Shown here: piece by piece, positions 16,701-21,128 of the stretch
Layout of the letters: the number at the start of each line of letters is the position of its first letter
How positions within the stretch are numbered: the first letter of the stretch is position 1
Origin: Planctomycetota bacterium
GTDB lineage: Bacteria; Planctomycetota; Planctomycetia; Gemmatales; Gemmataceae
Length of the DNA stretch: 35,003 nucleotides
NCBI GenBank assembly: GCA_016191165.1
Contig: JACPPF010000028.1
Coordinates: forward strand, 1-35,003
Reading direction: 5' to 3'
Notes under the pieces: generated by a model
The model's database searches: none
Told to the model about the DNA's origin: nothing
The model's input: only the letters and a program-made list of their open reading frames with translations
Position numbers and translations under genes: made by a program

Positions 16701-16812
16701 TCTGGAAAAACAGCTGCGGCCCCAGGAGATCGTCGATCTGCTGGCGTATTTGAGCCTTGACCGGTCGCCGGAGGATCCGAAGGCAAAGAGGATACCTGGC
16801 GTGCCGCGTTGA
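13768..16812 (+). CDS. PVC-type CxxCH protein: beta-propeller, HEAT repeats, cytochrome c
   Basis: The protein has 1014 residues. A signal peptide ends near AFPSAPAQ (about 24). Residues about 50-415 form the planctomycete/verrucomicrobial sugar-dehydrogenase-like propeller (VPPGFRVELVAAEPDIVNPVAMTFDERGRIWITES; GPDGCLYILDWYDRYH). Residues about 425-860 look like HEAT-type helical repeats. A C-terminal cytochrome c domain has CAQCH at 879-883 and a distal MMPEDLEKQLRPQEIVDLLAYL. It is probably a periplasmic electron-transfer or sugar-oxidising protein. A perfect hairpin at 14790-14811 encodes a local RPGPKGPGIGEG stretch. The region about 15000-15330 is AT-richer with rarer codons than the rest. 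Degraded copies of its 3' end follow at 18095-18205 and 18984-19043. Confidence 0.93.
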   Translation: MKLRFTVIALAFTFAVAFPSAPAQQKKPKKPLIPHGQSKPPNDARTPQEALKHMQVPPGFRVELVAAEPDIVNPVAMTFDERGRIWITESIEYPRRSAGPGKDRVKVLESTKGDGKFDKITTVITGLNIPSGIAVGHGGVWVANSPDILYYPFQDFAGAKLGKPQVVVTGFGRFDTHELPNSLTWGPDGWLYGLNGVFNRSVVKQDGKTFDFTCALFKIHPKTKKFAIFCEGTSNPWGLAFNDNGDAFVSACVIDHLWHLTETGYYHRQGGPYPPYTWKIGSIVKHKHQKAAYCGLCWFDSDAYPPEYREKMYMGNIHGGAINCDELTRDGSTYFAKPALRPGPKGPGIGEGSNFLLANDAWFMPVSQKVGPDGCLYILDWYDRYHCYQDANRDPKGIDRLKGRLYRVVYKDYKPAGKIDLNDEKNAKLIERIMSPNVFVRETAQRILQTRLKDEPPTSQAVQEACIDLQGFVDKAKDRKTRLHALWIIHSLNDYIHGSYLRHPDPIVRAWEARSVGYQQEIDRKTYSKLVALAKYRSPEVQLQVAIAARKFEADAMPVLLDVLTHCGDDKLIPHIVWQNLHPLLEKDGERFLTLAGKIDLAKAPGVAKVLPRAIDRILGNAKGDPAAVVRFIDRLTNEKKDATAGLCLAALTNRVQTGEIKGPALARLKEDITPSLAKLMTRKDAGPQALYLRISLGDTAWLKFAHESLQSSPVESERVLLLDALMTGHPDSLKTSVPDLLRQANPKMPTLRGQVLSRLGKASDPWIATIVLDLYPRFTPDEQAKSIELLTQRPNWAKSLFNEIASKKISKDVINVNQARRLLASKDAELRKLIEKHWGIPRNARNPERERIVAQMRELYTKTPGDPKRGAPIFKKLCAQCHKIHGEGVDVGPDITSNGRADFNQLLSNVFDPSLVIGSGYQAVTVNTKNGQTLTGLIVEDNKERVVLKVQGGELKTIARKDVDEQFTSKLSMMPEDLEKQLRPQEIVDLLAYLSLDRSPEDPKAKRIPGVPR
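14790..14811 (+). repeat. Perfect hairpin repeat inside the PVC cytochrome gene
   Basis: CCCAGGGCC and GGCCCTGGG flank GAAA, giving a 9-bp GC stem with a GNRA tetraloop inside the coding region. It encodes part of PALRPGPKGPGIGEG, where a loop insertion relative to relatives is likely. Confidence 0.6.
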
Positions 16813-16819
16813 TTTTTGA

Positions 16820-16862
16820 CATCCTTGCATTTCTGTAGTCTGACTACAGAAATACAAGGATG
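16820..16862. repeat. CATCCTTG palindrome 1 before the ATPase gene
   Basis: CATCCTTGCATTTCTGTAGTC folds onto GACTACAGAAATACAAGGATG with one mismatch. It is the first of two tandem related palindromes between the cytochrome stop and the ATPase start. Confidence 0.8.
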
Positions 16863-16867
16863 TGTGA

Positions 16868-16897
16868 TTGACAAACATCCTTGCATTTTGGTAGAAT
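16868..16897 (+). promoter_or_regulatory. Promoter of the ATPase gene, overlapped by a palindrome
   Basis: TTGACA (16868-16873) and TAGAAT (16892-16897) are 18 bases apart, 26 bases before the ATG. The second palindrome covers the spacer and the -10 box, so a protein bound to it, or a hairpin in the transcript, could control expression. Confidence 0.6.
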
Positions 16898-16916
16898 AAC
16901 TACCGAAATACAAGGA
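16876..16916. repeat. CATCCTTG palindrome 2, overlapping the promoter
   Basis: CATCCTTGCATTTTGGTAG pairs with CTACCGAAATACAAGG around AATAA. Its outer arms match palindrome 1, while the inner stem differs on both sides together (CTGTAG/CTACAG against TGGTAG/CTACCG), so pairing is kept. It ends at the AAGGA ribosome site of the ATPase gene. Confidence 0.8.
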
Positions 16917-16923
16917 ACCCACG

Positions 16924-18075
16924 ATGATCCATCGCGAGCTTCACCTGAAGGCCGTGCACGCCGCCCTGGCGCACAATCCGATCTGCGCCATCCTGGGGCC
17001 GCGGCAGTGCGGCAAGACCACCCTGGCCCGGCAAGTCGGCCAACTCAAGGCGTCGCATTATTTCGACCTGGAGACCGCCGTCGGCCGAACGCGCCTCGCG
17101 GATCCCGATCTGGCCCTCACGCCTCTCAAGGGTCTGATCGTCATCGACGAAATTCAGCGGCTACCGGAATTATTCACGGCCTTGCGTCCGCTGGCGGATC
17201 GGCGCCCGCGGCCGGCCAGGTTCTTGATCCTGGGCAGTGCTTCACCCGAGGTGGTGCGCGGAGCGTCCGAATCCCTGGCGGGACGAATCGCTTTCGTGGA
17301 TCTCGGCCCTTTCGATTTGCGCGAAGTGGGCATCGCGAAACAACGCCGCCTGTGGCAGCGCGGCGGCTTTCCGCGCTCCTTTCTGGCTCGCTCCGCCACG
17401 CTGAGCTTCGACTGGCGCCAGGATTTCATCCGAACTTTTTTGGAGCGGGATATTCCCCAGCTGGGCATTCGCATCCCGGCCGACACGCTGCGGCGCTTCT
17501 GGATGATGGTCGCCCATTACCACGCCCAGATCTGGAACGGCGCCGAACTGGCCCGATCCCTGAGCGTGACCGAACACACGGCACGCAGCTACCTTGACCT
17601 TCTCACGGCGACGTTCCTTCTGCGGCAGCTTCCCCCCTGGTTCGAGAACCTGGGCAAACGTCAATACAAGGCGCCCAAAGTGTACGTCCGCGACTCCGGC
17701 TTGCTTCACGCCTTGCTGGCGTTGCAAAACCATGCGGACCTGCTAGGGCATCCCAAGTATGGCGCTTCCTGGGAGGGCTTCGCTCTGGAGCAAGTCTTGA
17801 GCATTACCGGTGCGGCCCAGGCGTTCTTCTGGGGAACGCACGCCGGCGCCGAATTGGATTTGTTGTTGATTCGACGAGGCAAACGGTTTGGCGTGGAGTT
17901 CAAGGCCAGCGCTGCCCCGGCCATGACCAAGTCGTTGCACGTGGCACTTGGCGATCTAAGGCTTGCCCAGGCCTGGATCGTTCATCCTGGCGAGGAAACC
18001 TATCGAATCCACGAACGCGTCGAAGCGATTGCCTTGCGGGACGTGCCGGCCGCCTTTGATCGTTTAGCGGTATAG
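16924..18075 (+). CDS. AAA_14/DUF4143 ATPase
   Basis: The 383-residue protein has a P-loop ATPase domain with Walker A GPRQCGKT (25-32) and Walker B GLIVIDEIQ (70-78), then LILGSASPEV as the sensor region. A winged-helix/DUF4143 part follows from about 175 (LARSLSVTEHTARSYLDLLTATFLLRQLPPW). The C-terminus has GAELDLLL..FGVEFKAS, the D...ExK pattern of the nuclease-like fold typical of DUF4143. AAGGA eight bases before the ATG supports the start. Many such ATPases occur as isolated, horizontally spread genes with unknown targets. Here it stands alone between the cytochrome gene and a duplicated piece of that gene's 3' end, behind two palindromes. Confidence 0.92.
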   Translation: MIHRELHLKAVHAALAHNPICAILGPRQCGKTTLARQVGQLKASHYFDLETAVGRTRLADPDLALTPLKGLIVIDEIQRLPELFTALRPLADRRPRPARFLILGSASPEVVRGASESLAGRIAFVDLGPFDLREVGIAKQRRLWQRGGFPRSFLARSATLSFDWRQDFIRTFLERDIPQLGIRIPADTLRRFWMMVAHYHAQIWNGAELARSLSVTEHTARSYLDLLTATFLLRQLPPWFENLGKRQYKAPKVYVRDSGLLHALLALQNHADLLGHPKYGASWEGFALEQVLSITGAAQAFFWGTHAGAELDLLLIRRGKRFGVEFKASAAPAMTKSLHVALGDLRLAQAWIVHPGEETYRIHERVEAIALRDVPAAFDRLAV

Positions 18076-18094
18076 TTGGGGCCAAAGGAGCCGT

Positions 18095-18205
18095 GCGGAG
18101 AAGCAGTTGCGGCCCCAGGAGATTGTCGGTCCGCTGGCGCACCTGAGCTTTGACCGCTCGCTGGATGATCCGAAGGCGAAGAAGATACCGGGGGCGCCGA
18201 GGTGA
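18095..18205 (+). pseudogene. Degraded copy of the 3' end of the PVC cytochrome gene (tail 2)
   Basis: Read in frame it gives AEKQLRPQEIVGPLAHLSFDRSLDDPKAKKIPGAPR and a stop. The true C-terminus ending at 16812 has EKQLRPQEIVDLLAYLSLDRSPEDPKAKRIPGVPR. DNA identity is roughly four in five by eye. There is no start codon or other part of the gene before it, so it is a fragment left by duplication. Confidence 0.85.
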
Positions 18206-18215
18206 TAGGAAAGCG

Positions 18216-18243
18216 TTGACAACGCGCTCAAACGTGCTACTTT
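18216..18243 (+). promoter_or_regulatory. Promoter of the DUF5678-like/retropepsin-like pair
   Basis: TTGACA (18216-18221) and TACTTT (18238-18243) are 16 bases apart, 37 bases before the ATG at 18281. The -10 box is the same as in the pilin promoter at 20834-20862. Confidence 0.5.
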
Positions 18244-18280
18244 GAAAGCGCGCCAACCTCGTTCAGGCGGGAGGTCGATC

Positions 18281-18520
18281 ATGGTCACGCAACAGTATCG
18301 CCAAAACCGCGCTCGGTTTTCGCACGCCGACCTCGCGAAGTATCAAGGGATGTGGATCGCCTTCAGCTCCGACGGTTCACGCATTGTCGCCAGTGCGGAA
18401 ACGGTGGACGCCCTGGAGGATCAACTCGCCGCATGTGGTCAAAATGCCCAGCAGGTGGTTCTGGAATGGCTCGCAGGGCCGGACGATGATATCATGCTGG
18501 GCGCGGGAGAATCCATGTGA
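18281..18520 (+). CDS. Small DUF5678-like protein
   Basis: The 79-residue protein reads FSHADLAKYQGMWIAFSSDGSRIVASAETVDALEDQLAACG, the pattern of DUF5678 ('W.A.S.DG..IVA.g.t...l...l'). GGAGG is about seven bases upstream of the ATG. Its stop lies inside ATGTGA, overlapping the start of the protease-like gene, so the two are translationally coupled. Such small proteins are often encoded beside retropepsin-like proteins; whether it is a partner or inhibitor is unknown. Confidence 0.75.
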   Translation: MVTQQYRQNRARFSHADLAKYQGMWIAFSSDGSRIVASAETVDALEDQLAACGQNAQQVVLEWLAGPDDDIMLGAGESM

Positions 18521-18987
18521 CCTTGCGTTTTGCCTATCAGGACGAACCACTGACCGGCCCCGCGCCGCCGTCGTTATCCAAAGGTACAACCGTTCGTTGG
18601 CGGCCATTGATTCCGTTGACGATAATCGGGCCTACCGGAATCACACGCGATTTCGGCCGAGCCGTTTTCGATCCAGCCGCCGACGACACGGTGCTGCCCA
18701 TCGACACGGCCCTGCGCCTGGGTGTTCGGCTCCTTGCTCCCACGGGACACGGTGTGCGCTGGGGCGGCCAACTTCACGCCTTGCGATTCGGGGAGGTGGA
18801 TTTGCTGCTGACCGACAATTTCACAGTCTGGTGCTGGCGGGCCGTGGTCGGTTTCTCGCCGGCGCCTCTGCGCTATCCTATCCTGGGCCAATCTGGTTGC
18901 CTCCAATTCATCGACGCTCGCTTTCTCGGCGCCAATCTAATAATCGAGCTGGACGCCAACCGCCATTTTCCGGGCACTCAAACTTGA
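18517..18987 (+). CDS. Retropepsin-like aspartic protease homologue with altered active site
   Basis: The 156-residue protein has the fold signature of small retroviral-type aspartic proteases: a first strand region RPLIPLTIIGPTG, then AVFDPAADDTVLPIDTALRLGV, and a C-terminal PILGQSGCLQFIDARF matching the usual 'iLG..gfl..f...f'. The catalytic DTG/DSG is DPA here: the Asp is kept but Thr/Ser and Gly are replaced, so activity is doubtful. The start is GTG at 18517, overlapping the upstream stop, with GGGAGA six bases before it. Residues after about 145 run into the third cytochrome tail remnant. Confidence 0.72.
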   Translation: MTLRFAYQDEPLTGPAPPSLSKGTTVRWRPLIPLTIIGPTGITRDFGRAVFDPAADDTVLPIDTALRLGVRLLAPTGHGVRWGGQLHALRFGEVDLLLTDNFTVWCWRAVVGFSPAPLRYPILGQSGCLQFIDARFLGANLIIELDANRHFPGTQT

Positions 18988-19043
18988 CCGCGAACCTGCC
19001 GGACGATCCGAAGGGGCGACAGATTCCGGAGACGCCGCGGTAA
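18984..19043 (+). pseudogene. Degraded copy of the 3' end of the PVC cytochrome gene (tail 3)
   Basis: The frame gives LPDDPKGRQIPETPR and a stop, matching SPEDPKAKRIPGVPR at the end of the cytochrome. The DNA upstream also matches (TTGACCG, GATCCGAAG) but with a small indel. It overlaps the end of the retropepsin-like gene by four bases. It is shorter and more diverged than tail 2. Confidence 0.65.
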
Positions 19044-19060
19044 CCTTTTGGAGGAAAAAC

Positions 19061-20086
19061 ATGAAGTCCATTCGATTGATCATCGGCGTGGCGGGGGTCT
19101 GGATGTGCGCGGCAATAGCGCACGCCCAAGTTATTAGGGAGCTTGACCCAAAGGTGATTGAGGCCTGGAAAAAAGCCGGGGCAGGCGCCAGTTGGTGTTG
19201 GTACGACAGTCTTGGGCGTTTGAAGACCCTGAAAACGAGACCGAACGAATCTGCCGCCCTTCCGACGTTCTTTTGCCCTAAATTCAAGCCAGAATCCATC
19301 GCGAAACTACCCGATCCGGGGCAGCCGTTTGGAATTATTGTTCGGGGAACCGGAGTAACTGATCGGGAACTCAAAGAATTTGCCAAGTTCACGAGCCTGT
19401 GCCTACTCGTCCTTTCAGGTCAAAGTGTGCTTGGCGGCGATGGAGCGGTGACGGACTCGGGACTGACTGCTTTGGCCGGGCTCAAGAATTTGCAGACCCT
19501 GGCTCTTGAAAGATCCGACGTTACGGACGAGGGCATGAAAACGATTGGGAAGCTCGCGAGGTTACGCCACCTTGATTTGTGGGGAGTAGGTATCACCGGA
19601 AGGGGTCTGAAGGAATTGGCGCCGCTCAAAAATTTGCGGTGTTTGATGTTGAGTTCCGTGGGAGATTCGGACCTCAAGGAAATCACCCGGTTCACCGACT
19701 TGGAGACCCTAGTCCTGAGTGCGGCAGAGGTGACCGACAAGGAAATGCGTCAGCTGAAGAGCCTTAAGAAACTGCGGACACTTAACCTTGGGCGAACGAA
19801 AATCACCGACATCGGCCTAAAAGAGATCGCCACTCTGGCAGCGCTTGAGAACCTTTCCGTACACCGCACAAAAATAACGGACGCCGGCCTGAAAGAGATA
19901 GCGGCGTTGCCAAGGCTCCAGTTCCTTAACCTTCAAGAAACCGCAGTCACCGACGCCGGTTTGAAACTTGTCGGCACTATCAAGAGCCTGCGGAAACTGG
20001 ACCTGATTGCGTCGAGGAAAGTTAGCAAGTCCGGCATCGAACACCTGAAAAAGGATCGTCCCGACCTAAACGTTGTCGGGCCATGA
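19061..20086 (+). CDS. Exported leucine-rich repeat protein
   Basis: The 341-residue protein has a signal peptide (MKSIRLIIGVAGVWMCAAIAHAQ). From about residue 95 it consists of about nine repeats of roughly 24 residues with the pattern 'L.tL.L..t.ItD.GLKEIA.L', for example LRTLNLGRTKITDIGLKEIA. This resembles RNI/internalin-type LRR proteins common in planctomycetes. GGAGGA lies seven bases before the ATG. It probably mediates protein binding outside the cytoplasm; the partner is unknown. It is less GC-rich than its neighbours and follows the cassette region. Confidence 0.88.
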   Translation: MKSIRLIIGVAGVWMCAAIAHAQVIRELDPKVIEAWKKAGAGASWCWYDSLGRLKTLKTRPNESAALPTFFCPKFKPESIAKLPDPGQPFGIIVRGTGVTDRELKEFAKFTSLCLLVLSGQSVLGGDGAVTDSGLTALAGLKNLQTLALERSDVTDEGMKTIGKLARLRHLDLWGVGITGRGLKELAPLKNLRCLMLSSVGDSDLKEITRFTDLETLVLSAAEVTDKEMRQLKSLKKLRTLNLGRTKITDIGLKEIATLAALENLSVHRTKITDAGLKEIAALPRLQFLNLQETAVTDAGLKLVGTIKSLRKLDLIASRKVSKSGIEHLKKDRPDLNVVGP

Positions 20087-20162
20087 GCTATCAGGATGAT
20101 GGCCCGTCAAAAAAAACGCAACCTGAGTGTGCAGCATTTTTCGTGGACGCCGCGTTAACGAG

Positions 20163-20205
20163 CATCCTTGCACATCGGTTCTTTGCCAACCGATCCGCAA
20201 GGATG
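20163..20205. repeat. CATCCTTG hairpin between convergent genes
   Basis: CATCCTTGC at 20163-20171 pairs with GCAAGGATG at 20197-20205, with an inner ATCGGTT/AACCGAT stem. It lies between the LRR gene and the convergent pilin gene and may serve as a terminator, though it lacks a T tract. The outer arms resemble the two palindromes at 16820-16916. Confidence 0.65.
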
Positions 20206-20222
20206 GGCTGCGGCGTGTATCA

Positions 20223-20621
20223 CTACCTCCGTTGGCGTCGGCGGGTGCTGCCGCTGTTGCCGCCGGAGCCTGACCCACCAGAGTTGCCTGAGCTACCGCT
20301 CACTGATCCGCTTCCAGAGTCGCCGGTTCCGCTGCTGCCGGAGGTCGAGCCCGAGCCGCTGCTGGTTGAACTGGAGCCGCTGGTTGAACTTGAACCGCCT
20401 GAACCGGTGCCGCTGGTCCCGCCCGCCGGCAAGCCCGACGTATCGCCCTTGGCGCCGTCGGCGGCGGCCAGAAACGACTCGTTGGCGTTCTTCCCGAGGG
20501 TGGTAACCGGCAGAGTGCAAACCGCGACAATGAGCGCCAGCGTCACCGCGTATTCCACGGCGGTCGGTCCGTCCTCGTCACGCATAAAGGCGACGAGGCT
20601 GCGATAGAGTTGTTTGCTCAT
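20223..20621 (-). CDS. Flp/type IVb-like pilin with Ser/Gly tail
   Basis: The 132-residue protein begins MSKQLYRSLVAFMRDEDGPTAVEYAVTLALIVAVCTLPVTTLG, the Flp pilin pattern: short basic leader, Gly before the cleavage point, Glu five residues after, and one hydrophobic helix. Ordinary Flp pilins are about 50-70 residues. Here some 80 further residues follow, almost all Ser, Gly and Thr, ending STRRRQRR. The start at 20621 is set by AAGGA upstream and the pilin leader. It is preceded by a c-di-GMP riboswitch and a promoter. No tad assembly genes are in the window. Confidence 0.85.
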   Translation of the reverse strand: MSKQLYRSLVAFMRDEDGPTAVEYAVTLALIVAVCTLPVTTLGKNANESFLAAADGAKGDTSGLPAGGTSGTGSGGSSSTSGSSSTSSGSGSTSGSSGTGDSGSGSVSGSSGNSGGSGSGGNSGSTRRRQRR

Positions 20622-20677
20622 GGGTGGTCCTTTTTGATTTTGCGCAGGGGAAGCCAGTGTTACGGGTAACGTGCGAA

Positions 20678-20701
20678 GGCAAATCGCCGTCGGCGTTTGC
20701 C
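20678..20701 (-). promoter_or_regulatory. Hairpin between riboswitch and pilin start
   Basis: GGCAAACGCCGA folds on CGGCGATTTGCC (minus strand) with one unpaired base. It lies just 3' of the aptamer and could be part of the expression platform, but it has no T tract, so it is not an ordinary intrinsic terminator. Confidence 0.4.
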
Positions 20702-20707
20702 CCACCA

Positions 20708-20806
20708 CCCCTTCGGTAACCTGGCGACCCTGCGAAGTCCGCTTTTGGACGGACCAGGGCCCATGGCTTTGCGTCCCCGCCTTGCGACGGGTTTGCCGTG
20801 TCGAGG
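20708..20806 (-). promoter_or_regulatory. Cyclic-di-GMP-I (GEMM) riboswitch aptamer
   Basis: Read on the minus strand it has the class I consensus in order: ACGGCAAACC, a stem CCGTC-GCAA-GGCGG with a GNRA tetraloop, GGGACGCAAAGCC, a second long stem-loop (GGCCCTG..CAGGGTC), and GGTTACCG as the closing receptor. This is the well-known c-di-GMP-binding RNA. It lies 87 bases upstream of the Flp pilin ATG and just downstream of a promoter, so it should set pilin expression by c-di-GMP. Whether it turns expression on or off is not visible. Confidence 0.92.
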
Positions 20807-20833
20807 ATGACTGATTCTTGGGGAGATAACGAA

Positions 20834-20862
20834 AAAGTAGGTTGCGAAATCGATTCTGTCAA
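20834..20862 (-). promoter_or_regulatory. Sigma70-like promoter for riboswitch and pilin
   Basis: On the minus strand TTGACA (20862-20857) and TACTTT (20839-20834) are 17 bases apart, and the GEMM aptamer begins about 28 bases downstream. Spacing and placement fit a leader that starts just before the aptamer. Confidence 0.6.
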
Positions 20863-20977
20863 AAAAGAAAGGCCGTTTTTTCTTGCCGTCAACATTCATC
20901 CGGCGCGCCGAGCCCCGTTAGCCGTCGGTTGAGGAATTCATTTATGCTGCACGCGCTCGAGATTGGCGCCCTTGTTA

Positions 20978-21042
20978 CGAGCCGCTACCGTAAGGGAGTG
21001 GGAGCGGCAATAATTGCAACGGCCCTTACGCGTCTCGGCTCG
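20978..21042. repeat. Intergenic inverted repeat
   Basis: CGAGCC (20978-20983) with GGCTCG (21037-21042), and CGTAAGGG (20989-20996) with CCCTTACG (21023-21030), form a two-part hairpin. It looks like another dispersed palindrome in the gap before the fusion gene. The remaining bases of the gap 20863-21128 show no gene. Confidence 0.6.
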
Positions 21043-21055
21043 CCAGTTTATTTTC

Positions 21056-21084
21056 TTGGCAAGTCTTTATCGTTTTGATACGCT
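21056..21084 (+). promoter_or_regulatory. Possible promoter of the sugar-dehydrogenase fusion gene
   Basis: TTGGCA (21056-21061) and TACGCT (21079-21084) are 17 bases apart, 44 bases before the ATG at 21129. The -35 box matches five of six and the -10 box is weak. Confidence 0.3.
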
Positions 21085-21128
21085 GATTCTCTCGCCGCGA
21101 CAACCGAAACCCTCGCGAAGATTCCACC

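Noticed and set aside
20087-20170. Possible fourth copy of the cytochrome 3' tail (SWTPR and stop)
   Set aside because: Only a few residues match and the upstream DNA does not align, so it is within chance.
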